In this document: piece after piece, positions 1 through 11,100 of the stretch
How positions within the stretch are numbered: the first letter of the stretch is position 1
Layout: every line of letters starts with the position of its first letter
NCBI RefSeq assembly: GCF_002803065.1
Contig: NZ_NNBL01000007.1
Span: forward strand, 186,001 to 250,000
Direction of reading: 5' to 3'
Length of the DNA: 64,000 bases
From: Streptomyces sp. CB01635
GTDB lineage: Bacteria > Actinomycetota > Actinomycetes > Streptomycetales > Streptomycetaceae
Made by a program: the position numbers and the translations under genes
The notes under the pieces: generated by a model
The model's database searches: none
What the model was told of the DNA's origin: nothing
Seen by the model: the letters and a program-made list of their open reading frames with translations, nothing else

Positions 1-819
1 GAGCCGCTCGCCGCGCTGCGTCAGGCGCTCACCGACTCGGGCCACGAGGCGATGCTCCGCGAACTCGACGCGCGCGAGCGGCAGTTGGGGCACCCTGGGG
101 ACGTGGGTGCGGTCCTCGCCGACCGGGTGGCCCTCCTCGACCGGCCCGCCTTCGCCTCGTTCTTCGACACGACGGGCCGGGGCAGGCCGTTCTCGCTGCG
201 CGCCCTCGACCGCCCCGTACGCGTCCGCATCGACCTGCCCGAACGCGGGCACGCCGACGCGTCGCGGATCCTCGCGCGTCTCGTGCTCGCCCAGTTCGTC
301 GCCGGCGCGTCCGTCCGCGACGACCGCTCGCTCTTCGCCTGCCTGATCCTGGACGACGCGACCGGCGCCGTGACCCCGCAGGCCGTGCGCGGCATCCAGC
401 GGCTGCGCTCCGCGAACGCGGGCGCCGTCCTGACCCTGCGCACCCTCGACGACGTGCCGCGGCCCCTGCGCGGACCGCTCCTCGGGGCCGTCGGCTGCCG
501 CATGGCCCTGTCCGGCCTCACCCCGTGGGACGGCCAGGACTTCGCCGAGGTGTGGGGCAAGGAGTGGACCGAGACACGGGACGTCACCGACCGGCAGATC
601 ATCGCGGAGACCCCGCTCGGCAAGACCGTCCACATGCTGCGCCGCGTCATCACCGGCAACGCGCCCACCGCACGGGCTGTCACCGTGCGCCAGGTCGAGC
701 GCGAGCGCTGGTCCGCCTCCGAACTGGCGCACGCCGTGCCGCCCGGCCACGCCGTCCTGTCCCTGACGACGGTGCGCGGCGAGCACGCGCCCCCGCTCCT
801 GGTGGACCTGCGCGACTGA
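1..819 (+). CDS. C-terminal part of an ATP-binding protein, possibly TraD/VirD4-like
   Basis: The reading frame is open from the first base of the window to a TGA at 817-819, so this is the 3' end of a gene that starts outside. About 272 residues are visible. The stretch around residues 115-170 contains a hydrophobic strand ending in LDDAT, then a segment with VRGIQRLRSANAG and a later AVGCRMALSG. This strand-Asp, helix, strand order resembles the last part of the RecA-like fold in VirD4/TraD/HerA-type ATPases (Walker B, then a sensor strand). The Walker A motif would be upstream of the window, so the assignment is an inference. The final residues (HAPPLLVDL) end 140 bases before the PucR gene. 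It could equally be an unrelated NTPase. Confidence 0.5.
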   Translation, partial: EPLAALRQALTDSGHEAMLRELDARERQLGHPGDVGAVLADRVALLDRPAFASFFDTTGRGRPFSLRALDRPVRVRIDLPERGHADASRILARLVLAQFVAGASVRDDRSLFACLILDDATGAVTPQAVRGIQRLRSANAGAVLTLRTLDDVPRPLRGPLLGAVGCRMALSGLTPWDGQDFAEVWGKEWTETRDVTDRQIIAETPLGKTVHMLRRVITGNAPTARAVTVRQVERERWSASELAHAVPPGHAVLSLTTVRGEHAPPLLVDLRD

Positions 820-958
820 GGCGGCCCGGTGTGCGGGGAGGCCGCGGACGTACGTACGGTGAGGCAGAATCGACACTGGTCGTTCATACGTACCGGCCAA
901 AAGATCCACAGGATCCACCCCGCACCCGAGCACCACCTGTCGCACACCTGAAGGCCTC

Positions 959-2656
959 ATGCCGCCCACGCTCGCCTCCCTCGTCCATCACTCCGCGCTC
1001 AAGCTGACCGTGCGCGCCGGGGAGGAACGGCTGGACACCGCCGTGCGCTGGGCCCACGTCAGTGAGCTCGCCGACCCCGTGCCGTACATGGAGGGCGGCG
1101 AGCTGCTCCTGTTCACCGCGCTGAAGCTGGACGCGGAGGACCCGGAGGCGATGCGCCGCTATGTGAAGCGGCTCGCGGGCGCCGGAGTCGTCGGGCTCGG
1201 CTTCGCCGTCGGCGTCAACTACGACGCCGTCCCGCAGGCCCTCGTCGACGCGGCGCGCGAGGAGGAGTTCCCGCTCCTCGAAGTGCCGCGCCGCACCCCC
1301 TTCATCGCCATCAGCAAGGCCGTCTCCGCCGCCATCGCCGCCGACCAGTACCGCGCCGTCACCGCCGGGTTCGCCGCCCAGCGCGAGCTGACCAAGCAGG
1401 CGCTGAGCGGCGGGCCCGAGGGGCTGCTCGGCGCGCTCGCCGGTCAGGTCGACGGCTGGGCCGCGCTGTACGACGCCTCGGGCGCCGTGGTCGCGGCCGC
1501 GCCGGAGTGGGCCGGGCGCCGGGCGGCCCGGCTGGTCGGCGACGTCGAGCGGCTGCGCGAGCGGCCCGCCCCGGCCAGCGCGGTCGTCGGCGGCAGCGAA
1601 CAGCACGGCGGCGGGGACGAGGACCGCGTCGAGCTGCACTCGCTCGGCACCGGGCGCAGGCCCCGCGCCGCCCTCGCCGTGGGCACCGCCGCGGCCCTCG
1701 GCACCGCCGAGCGTTACGCGCTGCACTCCGCCATCGCCCTGCTCACCCTCACCACCGAGCGCTCCCGCTCGCTGCACGCGGCCGAGCAGCGCATCGGCGC
1801 GGCGGTCCTGCGGATGCTGCTCGCGGGGGAGCCCGAGCACGCCAGGACCGTCGCCGGTGACCTGTACGGAGGGCTGCTCGACGCGCCCTTCCGGATGATC
1901 GTCGCCGAGGTCGCGTCCGCGTCGGCGGGCCGCGCGCACGCCGACGGGCACGCGCGCGTGGCCCTCGACAAGCCGGAGCGGCCCGCGCCGGGCACGGGGG
2001 CGGCGGCCGTCGCCGCCTCCGGGGACCCGCTCACCGGGCTCGCCGACGTCGTGGAGGCCGCCGCGGCCCGCTCCGGGGAGGCCGTCCTCGTGGTGCCCGA
2101 CGGGGACCGGCTCGTGCTGCTCGCCGCCGACGGCGGCGCGGCGACGGGCGCCTGCACCCAGTACGCCGAGGCCCTGGAGACCGCCCGCCTGACGCAGCGC
2201 GAGCAGGGCGGCGCGGGTGAGGACGACGAACTCGTGGTGGGCCTGTCCGCACCGGCCGGGCCGATCGCCGCCGCGACCGCCTACAAGCAGGCCGAACAGG
2301 CCCTCTCCGTCGCCCGGCGGCGCGGGCGCTCTCTCGTCGAGCACGAGGAGGTCGCGGCGGGCTCCGTCGTGCCGCTGCTCGCCGACGACGCCGTACGCGC
2401 CTTCGCGGACGGTCTCCTGCGGGCTCTGAAGGACCACGACGCGACCGGCCGCGGAGACCTCGTGGCGTCGCTGCGCGCCTGGCTGTCGCGGCACGGCCAG
2501 TGGGACGCGGCCGCCGCCGACCTCGGCGTGCACCGCCACACCCTGCGCTACCGGATGCGGCGCGTCGAGGAGATCCTCGGCCGCTCGCTCGACGATCCGG
2601 ACGTGCGCATGGAGCTGTGGCTGGCCCTCAAGGCGACGAGCGCGGGCGGCGAATAG
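959..2656 (+). CDS. PucR-family transcriptional regulator
   Basis: This is a 565-residue regulator of the PucR/CdaR type, a family that controls purine, sugar-diacid or amine catabolism genes. Residues about 5-125 match the PucR N-terminal domain (SELADPVPYMEGGELLL). A variable middle part follows. Residues about 495-560 are the PucR-type helix-turn-helix (HGQWDAAAADLGVHRHTLRY, then RRVEEILGRSLDDP). The gene is followed after 169 bases by an aldehyde dehydrogenase, the most likely target. In Streptomyces this pairing is often linked to aldehyde or GABA-type amine breakdown, but the ligand cannot be read from the sequence. The ATG start is placed at the beginning of the conserved N-terminal domain. 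Confidence 0.9.
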   Translation: MPPTLASLVHHSALKLTVRAGEERLDTAVRWAHVSELADPVPYMEGGELLLFTALKLDAEDPEAMRRYVKRLAGAGVVGLGFAVGVNYDAVPQALVDAAREEEFPLLEVPRRTPFIAISKAVSAAIAADQYRAVTAGFAAQRELTKQALSGGPEGLLGALAGQVDGWAALYDASGAVVAAAPEWAGRRAARLVGDVERLRERPAPASAVVGGSEQHGGGDEDRVELHSLGTGRRPRAALAVGTAAALGTAERYALHSAIALLTLTTERSRSLHAAEQRIGAAVLRMLLAGEPEHARTVAGDLYGGLLDAPFRMIVAEVASASAGRAHADGHARVALDKPERPAPGTGAAAVAASGDPLTGLADVVEAAAARSGEAVLVVPDGDRLVLLAADGGAATGACTQYAEALETARLTQREQGGAGEDDELVVGLSAPAGPIAAATAYKQAEQALSVARRRGRSLVEHEEVAAGSVVPLLADDAVRAFADGLLRALKDHDATGRGDLVASLRAWLSRHGQWDAAAADLGVHRHTLRYRMRRVEEILGRSLDDPDVRMELWLALKATSAGGE

Positions 2657-2727
2657 GCCCACCGGGCCGCCCTTCCGGACAGAACCCGCGCCCGCCTCTG
2701 CCAAAGCGGCGCGCCGCACTCACGGAC

Positions 2728-2741
2728 TCCGACACGTCGGA
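2728..2741. promoter_or_regulatory. Candidate operator: inverted repeat upstream of the aldehyde dehydrogenase gene
   Basis: TCCGAC-AC-GTCGGA is a perfect 6-bp inverted repeat with a 2-base spacer. It lies 85 bases before the aldehyde dehydrogenase start and 72 bases after the PucR stop. Its place between a regulator gene and its probable target suggests an operator. No matching site was noticed upstream of the regulator itself. Such a short palindrome can occur by chance in GC-rich DNA. Confidence 0.3.
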
Positions 2742-2825
2742 CAAACACGGCTCCGCCCCCGCCCGCCTACCGTTGGTCCGGAAAGACCCCAGTACACACC
2801 CACTGCGGAAGGGCCGGGACCGACT

Positions 2826-4271
2826 ATGACCGCCACTCACGCCTTCTGGCTCGCGGGCCGCGAGGCCACCGGTGACGCCACCTTCGACGTCACCAACTCC
2901 TACGACGGTCGGCTGGTCGGCAAGGTCAGCGTGCCCACGGACGCGCAGGTCGAGGAGGCCGTCGCCGCCGCGTACGCCGTCCGCGACGAGTTCGCCGCCA
3001 CCCCCGCCCACGTACGGGCCAAGGCCCTCAACCACGTGGCCGACCGGCTGACCGAGCGCACCGAGGAGATCGCCCAGCTGATCTCCGCCGAGAACGGCAA
3101 GCCCATCAAGTGGGCGCGCGGCGAGGTCGGCCGTGCCGTCTCCGTCTTCCGCTTCTCCGCCGAGGAGGCCCGCCGCTTCAACGGCGGCGAGGCCCAGCGC
3201 CTCGACACCGACGCGGGCGGCACCGGCCGGCTCGCCCTGACCCGCCGCATTCCGCACGGCGTGGTCCTCGGCATCGCGCCGTTCAACTTCCCGCTGAACC
3301 TCAGCGCCCACAAGGTCGCACCGGCCATCGCCGTCGGCGCCCCGATCATCCTGAAGCCGGCCCCGGCCACGCCGATCTCCTCGCTGATCCTCGGCGAGCT
3401 GCTCGCCGAGACCGACCTCCCGGCCGGCTCATGGTCCGTCCTCACGGTCCCGAACGACCGCATGCCCGCCCTGGTCCAGGACGAGCGCCTGCCGGTCATC
3501 TCCTTCACCGGCTCGGGCCCCGTCGGCTACGCGATCATGGACAGCGTGCCGCGCAAGCACTGCACGCTGGAGCTCGGCGGCAACGGCGCGGCCGTCGTCC
3601 TCGGTGACTGGGCCTCCGACGAGGACCTGGACTGGGCGGCGACCCGTATCGCCACCTTCTCCAACTACCAGGGCGGCCAGTCCTGCATCTCCGTGCAGCG
3701 CGTCATCGCCGACGCCTCCCTGTACGAGCGGCTCCTGCCGAAGATCGTCGCGGCCGTCGAGGCGCAGGTCACGGGTGACCCCGCGGACGACGCCACCGAC
3801 GTCGGCCCGCTGGTCAGCGAGGACGCCGCCAAGCGCGTGGAGTCCTGGGTCGACGAGGCCGTCGCCGCGGGCGCCTCGCTGCTCGCGGGCGGCAAGCGCG
3901 AGGGCGCCACGTACGCCCCGACCGTCCTCGCCGACGTGCCGGCCGACGTGACGATCTCCTGCGAGGAGGTCTTCGGACCGGTCCTCACGGTCAAGAAGGT
4001 CGACGGCGAGGCCGAGGCCTTCGCCGCGGTCAACGACTCCAAGTACGGCCTCCAGGCGGGCGTGTTCACGCACGACCTGCAGACCGCCTTCCGCGCCCAC
4101 CGCGCCCTCGAGGTCGGCGGCGTGGTCATCGGCGACGTCCCGTCCTACCGCGCGGACCAGATGCCGTACGGCGGCGCCAAGCAGTCCGGCGTGGGCCGCG
4201 AGGGCGTGCGCTACGCGATGGACGACTACACGTACGAGCGCGTCCTCGTCCTGACGGGCCTCGCCCTCTAG
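2826..4271 (+). CDS. NAD(P)-dependent aldehyde dehydrogenase
   Basis: This 481-residue protein has the normal length and motifs of the aldehyde dehydrogenase superfamily, which oxidises aldehydes to carboxylic acids with NAD(P). Visible are the catalytic Asn motif (IAPFNFPLN, about residue 158), the general-base Glu at about 249 in TLELGGNGA, the nucleophile Cys at about 287 in GGQSCISV, and a C-terminal EEVFGPV block. Its closest look is to the succinate-semialdehyde/glyceraldehyde-3-phosphate dehydrogenase branch rather than to betaine-aldehyde enzymes, but the substrate is not decidable. The gene sits directly after the PucR regulator and is followed by two tandem hairpins, so it is probably a monocistronic target of that regulator. 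Confidence 0.93.
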   Translation: MTATHAFWLAGREATGDATFDVTNSYDGRLVGKVSVPTDAQVEEAVAAAYAVRDEFAATPAHVRAKALNHVADRLTERTEEIAQLISAENGKPIKWARGEVGRAVSVFRFSAEEARRFNGGEAQRLDTDAGGTGRLALTRRIPHGVVLGIAPFNFPLNLSAHKVAPAIAVGAPIILKPAPATPISSLILGELLAETDLPAGSWSVLTVPNDRMPALVQDERLPVISFTGSGPVGYAIMDSVPRKHCTLELGGNGAAVVLGDWASDEDLDWAATRIATFSNYQGGQSCISVQRVIADASLYERLLPKIVAAVEAQVTGDPADDATDVGPLVSEDAAKRVESWVDEAVAAGASLLAGGKREGATYAPTVLADVPADVTISCEEVFGPVLTVKKVDGEAEAFAAVNDSKYGLQAGVFTHDLQTAFRAHRALEVGGVVIGDVPSYRADQMPYGGAKQSGVGREGVRYAMDDYTYERVLVLTGLAL

Positions 4272-4284
4272 GACCGGCAAGACC

Positions 4285-4354
4285 CCGGCGTACGCCTGAT
4301 CCGTACGCCGGCCATGGACGGCCGGAGCCCACTGTGCGGGGGCTCCGGCCGTCC
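4285..4354 (+). terminator. Two tandem hairpins, probable terminator after the aldehyde dehydrogenase gene
   Basis: The first hairpin has a 9-bp stem (CCGGCGTAC at 4285-4293 with its complement at 4303-4311). The second has a 15-bp stem (4316-4330 with 4340-4354) and a 9-base loop. No T-run follows, which is usual for Streptomyces terminators. The rest of the gap to the next gene (4355-4537) holds the promoter region of the acyl-CoA dehydrogenase, in which I see no clear consensus. Confidence 0.7.
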
Positions 4355-4537
4355 GCGTTCCCGGGCCCACCATTTGACGGCAGGCCCGGCGGACCCTTGT
4401 CCCCCGAATGCCGGTACGGATGACCCGATCGGTGCGCGAGGGGTGGTCGGGTTGCCGGTTTTCGGGTACATACGACCGAGTAGCACCCGTCGGTAGCCGA
4501 TGCCGAACGGCCCCTACTCGCGTCGAGGTGAGCCCCC

Positions 4538-6478
4538 ATGGCGGCCCCAACTTCCCAGCAGCCATCCGTATCGGAACGCGAGGCCCGGCAGGTCGCCGAG
4601 GCCGCGCGCGAACAGGGCTGGCGCAAGCCGAGCTTCGCCAAGGAGCTCTTCCTCGGGCGCTTCAGGCTGGACCTGATCCACCCGCATCCCCAGCCGGCGG
4701 GCGAGGACGTCCGGCGCGGCGAGGAGTTCCTCGCCAAGTTGCGCGACTTCTGCGAGACACGCATCGACCCGGCCCGCATCGAGCGCGAGGCGCAGATCCC
4801 CGACGAGGTGATCAACGGGCTCAAGGAGCTCGGCGCCCTCGGTATGAAGATCGACACCAAGTACGGCGGCCTCGGCCTCACGCAGGTCTACTACAACAAG
4901 GCCCTGGCCCTGGTCGGCACCGTGAACCCCGCGATCGGCGCCCTCCTGTCGGCCCACCAGTCCATCGGTGTGCCGCAGCCGCTGAAGATCTTCGGGACGC
5001 AGGAGCAGAAGGACACCTTCCTGCCGCGCTGCGCCAGCACCGACATCACCGCGTTCCTGCTGACCGAACCCGACGTCGGCTCGGACCCGGCGCGCCTCGC
5101 CACGACCGCGGTGCCCGACGGGGACTCGTACATCCTCGACGGCGTGAAGCTGTGGACGACGAACGGCGTCGTCGCCGATCTGCTCGTCGTCATGGCGCGG
5201 GTGCCGAAGGCGGAGGGGCGCAAGGGCGGCATCACGGCCTTCGTCGTGGAGGCCGACTCCGAAGGGATCACGGTCGAGAACCGCAACGCCTTCATGGGCC
5301 TGCGCGGCCTGGAGAACGGCGTGACCCGTTTCCACCAGGTCAGGGTCCCGGCCGCGAACCGCATCGGCCCCGAGGGCGCCGGCCTCAAGATCGCCCTCAC
5401 CACCCTCAACACGGGCCGGCTCTCGCTGCCCGCGATGTGCGTGGGCGCGGGCAAGTGGTGCCTGAAGATCGCCCGCGAGTGGTCGGGCGCCCGCGAGCAG
5501 TGGGGCAAGCCGGTCGCGTTCCACGAGGCGGTCGGCCAGAAGATCTCGTTCATCGCGGCGACGACCTTCGCGCTCGAAGCCGTCGTCGACCTGTCCTCGC
5601 AGATGGCGGACGAGGACCGCAACGACATCCGCATCGAGGCCGCCCTCGCCAAGCTCTTCGGCTCCGAGATGGGCTGTCTGATGGCGGACGAGCTGGTCCA
5701 GATCCGCGGCGGCCGCGGCTTCGAGACCGCCGAGTCCCTCGCCGCGCGCGGCGAACGCGCCGTCCCCGCCGAGCAGCTCCTGCGCGATCTGCGCATCAAC
5801 CGCATCTTCGAGGGCTCGACGGAGATCATGCACCTCCTCATCGCCCGCGAGGCCGTGGACGCGCACCTGTCCGTCGCCGGTGACCTGATCGACCCCGACA
5901 AGTCCCTGTCCGACAAGGCGAAGGCGGGCGCGAAGGCCGGCGGCTTCTACGCGCGCTGGCTGCCGAAGCTCGTCGCCGGACCCGGCCAGCTCCCCAACTC
6001 CTACAGCGAGTTCCACCCCGCGGGCCACGCCGACCTCTCCGGCCATCTGCGCTTCGCGGAGCGCTCGGCGCGCAAGCTGGCCCGCTCCACCTTCTACGCC
6101 ATGTCCCGCTGGCAGGGAAAGATGGAGACCAAGCAGGGCTTCCTCGGCCGGATCGTCGACATCGGCGCCGAACTCTTCGCGATGAGCGCGGCCTGCGTAC
6201 GGGCCGAGCACCTGCGCGGCGCCGGCGAACACGGCCGCGAGGCCTACCAGCTCGCCGACGTGTTCTGCAGCCAGTCCCGGGTCCGCGTCGACGAACTCTT
6301 CGGGCGCCTGTGGCACAACACCGACGAACTGGACCGCAAGGTCACCAAGGGCGTCCTCGGCGGTTCCTACACCTGGCTGGAGGAGGGCGTCATCGACCCC
6401 AGCGGCGACGGCGCGTGGATCGCGGACGCGACCCCCGGCCCCTCGAAGCGGGAGAACGTCCGGCGCCCCATCCGCTGA
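4538..6478 (+). CDS. Long-form acyl-CoA dehydrogenase
   Basis: This is a 646-residue flavoprotein of the acyl-CoA dehydrogenase family, which introduces the alpha-beta double bond in acyl-CoA and passes electrons to ETF. The core (about residues 60-440) shows FLLTEPDVGSDPA, the FAD-binding LWTTNG region, VQIRGGRGFE and RINRIFEGSTEIMH. It is much longer than the usual ~390 residues because of an extra ~200-residue C-terminal helical region, as in very-long-chain-type enzymes. The start ATG follows a GAGGTGAG ribosome site about 8 bases upstream. It is separated from the aldehyde dehydrogenase by a terminator, so it is probably independently transcribed. The substrate is unknown. Confidence 0.92.
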   Translation: MAAPTSQQPSVSEREARQVAEAAREQGWRKPSFAKELFLGRFRLDLIHPHPQPAGEDVRRGEEFLAKLRDFCETRIDPARIEREAQIPDEVINGLKELGALGMKIDTKYGGLGLTQVYYNKALALVGTVNPAIGALLSAHQSIGVPQPLKIFGTQEQKDTFLPRCASTDITAFLLTEPDVGSDPARLATTAVPDGDSYILDGVKLWTTNGVVADLLVVMARVPKAEGRKGGITAFVVEADSEGITVENRNAFMGLRGLENGVTRFHQVRVPAANRIGPEGAGLKIALTTLNTGRLSLPAMCVGAGKWCLKIAREWSGAREQWGKPVAFHEAVGQKISFIAATTFALEAVVDLSSQMADEDRNDIRIEAALAKLFGSEMGCLMADELVQIRGGRGFETAESLAARGERAVPAEQLLRDLRINRIFEGSTEIMHLLIAREAVDAHLSVAGDLIDPDKSLSDKAKAGAKAGGFYARWLPKLVAGPGQLPNSYSEFHPAGHADLSGHLRFAERSARKLARSTFYAMSRWQGKMETKQGFLGRIVDIGAELFAMSAACVRAEHLRGAGEHGREAYQLADVFCSQSRVRVDELFGRLWHNTDELDRKVTKGVLGGSYTWLEEGVIDPSGDGAWIADATPGPSKRENVRRPIR

Positions 6479-6547
6479 ACCGCGCCCCGGGGCCCGCGGG
6501 TATCTTGCTCACCGCAAGTCCCACAGGCCCCGGGGGAGATGGCAGTC

Positions 6548-6934
6548 ATGCGCGACGAGCGCAAGTACCGCAACGACCTGGAACGACGGTTCCGCGACAA
6601 CGCGCTGAAGATGCGCACCCGCGGCTTCTGGCTGCTCGTCCTCTCCGCGCTGCTGTGGCTGTACGTCCTGGCCCGGCTCCTGCTGCCGCCGGGCTTCCTC
6701 CTCGCGTCCGGCGACGAACACGGCGCCGGCTGCGACGACGGGCTCCTCTTCGAGGAGATCCGCAGGAGCTACGACGACGGCATCTCCAACACCTGCGTCC
6801 TGGAGCCCTGGCCGATGATCTTCGCCGTCCTCGCGCTCTCGCTCCCCATCGGGATGGCCGGCGCGATCCTCTACGTGCGCGGCGTCCTCAGCGCCAACCT
6901 CAGTCACTACATCCGGTCCATGACCGGGCAGTGA
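6548..6934 (+). CDS. Small two-helix membrane protein
   Basis: I do not recognise the family. The 128-residue product has a charged N-terminus (RDERKYRNDLERRF), a first membrane segment at about residues 25-45, a middle loop with two Cys residues (GCDDG and NTC) that could face outside and be disulfide-linked, and a second membrane segment at about residues 90-113. I chose the ATG at 6548 because GGGGGAG lies 9 bases before it; an ATG at 6539 is too close to that site. It lies 69 bases after the acyl-CoA dehydrogenase and 64 bases before the SecA gene, and its function is unknown. Confidence 0.75.
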   Translation: MRDERKYRNDLERRFRDNALKMRTRGFWLLVLSALLWLYVLARLLLPPGFLLASGDEHGAGCDDGLLFEEIRRSYDDGISNTCVLEPWPMIFAVLALSLPIGMAGAILYVRGVLSANLSHYIRSMTGQ

Positions 6935-6998
6935 ACGGGCCCGCCTCCTTGCCTCAAAGGGCAACGAGGCGGACATTGGGTACAGGGGGGAGGCTCCT

Positions 6999-9737
<2,739 letters not shown>

Positions 9738-9825
9738 ACGAAGGGCCGCCGCCGGCGCAGGCGATGACGAACCGCCGGGGGACGCGCTGTCCGAGGCGCC
9801 CGGAGGCCACGCCACAATGGGGGGT

Positions 9826-11100
9826 ATGAGCGACAGCGCATCCCCCCTCGCGGACCCGCACCTCGTCTACGATCCCGCCGGCACGGACGGCCCGCGGGAC
9901 GTCGTCATCCTCGGCTCCACGGGCTCGATCGGCACCCAGGCCATCGACCTTGTGCTGCGCAACCCCGACCGCTTCACGGTCACGGCGCTGTCGGCCGCCG
10001 GCGGCCGGGTCGGCCTGCTGGCCGAACAGGCCAGGCAGCTGCGCGTACGGACCGTCGCGGTCGCCCGCGAGGACGTCGTGCCCGCCCTGCGCGAGGCACT
10101 GAGCGCACAGTACGCCGACGGCGAGCCGCTCCCCGAGATCCTTGCCGGACCCGACGCGGCCACCCAGCTCGCCGCCTCCCCCTGCCACACGGTGCTCAAC
10201 GGCATCACCGGATCCATCGGCCTCGCCCCGACGCTCGCTGCCTTGGAGGCCGGGCGCACCCTCGCCCTCGCCAACAAGGAGTCGCTCATCGTCGGCGGCC
10301 CCCTCGTCAAGGCGCTCGCGAAGCCGGGCCAGATCATCCCGGTCGACTCCGAGCACGCGGCGCTCTTCCAGGCCCTCGCGGCCGGCAAGCGCGCGGACGT
10401 CCGCAAGCTCGTCGTCACCGCGTCCGGCGGCCCCTTCCGGGGACGGACGAAGGCGGACCTCGCACACGTCACACCCGAGGACGCGCTCGCGCACCCGACC
10501 TGGGCGATGGGCCCGGTCATCACCGTCAACTCCGCGACTCTCGTCAACAAGGGCCTGGAGGTGATCGAGGCGCACCTCCTCTACGACATTCCGTTCGAGC
10601 GGATCGAGGTCGTCGTGCACCCGCAGTCCTACGTGCACTCCATGGTCGAGTTCACGGACGGCTCCACCCTCGCCCAGGCCACGCCGCCCGACATGCGCGG
10701 ACCCATCGCCATCGGCCTGGGCTGGCCCGAGCGGATCCCCGACGCGGCGCCCGCGTTCGACTGGACGAAGGCGTCGAGCTGGGAGTTCTTCCCCCTCGAC
10801 ACCGAGGCCTTCCCCTCGGTCGGGCTCGCCCGGCACGTGGGCAAGCTCGCGGGGACGGCCCCGGCAGTGTTCAATGCCGCAAACGAGGAGTGCGTGGACG
10901 CGTTCCTGAACGGCGCGCTGCCGTTCAACGGCATCATGGACACCGTTACGAAGGTCGTCGAGGAACACGGCGCGCCTTCGGCAGCGGCGGCGGGAACTTC
11001 CCTGACCGTCGCGGACGTCCTCGAAGCGGAGACCTGGGCACGCGCCCGGACCCGTGAACTGACGGCACAGGCGACATCGACCGCGGAGGCTCGTGCATGA
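9826..11100 (+). CDS. dxr: 1-deoxy-D-xylulose 5-phosphate reductoisomerase
   Basis: DXR (IspC) converts 1-deoxy-D-xylulose 5-phosphate to 2-C-methyl-D-erythritol 4-phosphate with NADPH, the first committed step of the MEP isoprenoid pathway. The 424-residue product shows the NADPH-binding LGSTGSIGTQA near residue 27, ANKESLIVGG, VDSEHAALF and the substrate-loop region HPQSYVHSMV. I placed the start at 9826. It lies seven bases after CACAAT (9813-9818), a plausible -10 box, which would make the mRNA nearly leaderless. An in-frame ATG at 9817 with GGAGG ten bases upstream is a good alternative. The stop overlaps the rseP start (ATGA), so the two are translationally coupled, and ispG follows: two steps of one pathway in one cluster. 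Confidence 0.95.
   Translation: MSDSASPLADPHLVYDPAGTDGPRDVVILGSTGSIGTQAIDLVLRNPDRFTVTALSAAGGRVGLLAEQARQLRVRTVAVAREDVVPALREALSAQYADGEPLPEILAGPDAATQLAASPCHTVLNGITGSIGLAPTLAALEAGRTLALANKESLIVGGPLVKALAKPGQIIPVDSEHAALFQALAAGKRADVRKLVVTASGGPFRGRTKADLAHVTPEDALAHPTWAMGPVITVNSATLVNKGLEVIEAHLLYDIPFERIEVVVHPQSYVHSMVEFTDGSTLAQATPPDMRGPIAIGLGWPERIPDAAPAFDWTKASSWEFFPLDTEAFPSVGLARHVGKLAGTAPAVFNAANEECVDAFLNGALPFNGIMDTVTKVVEEHGAPSAAAAGTSLTVADVLEAETWARARTRELTAQATSTAEARA

Noticed and set aside
884..2719. Long open frame on the reverse strand opposite the PucR gene (611 codons)
   Set aside because: It mirrors the forward gene and has no recognisable domain; its composition is the usual shadow of high-GC third codon positions.
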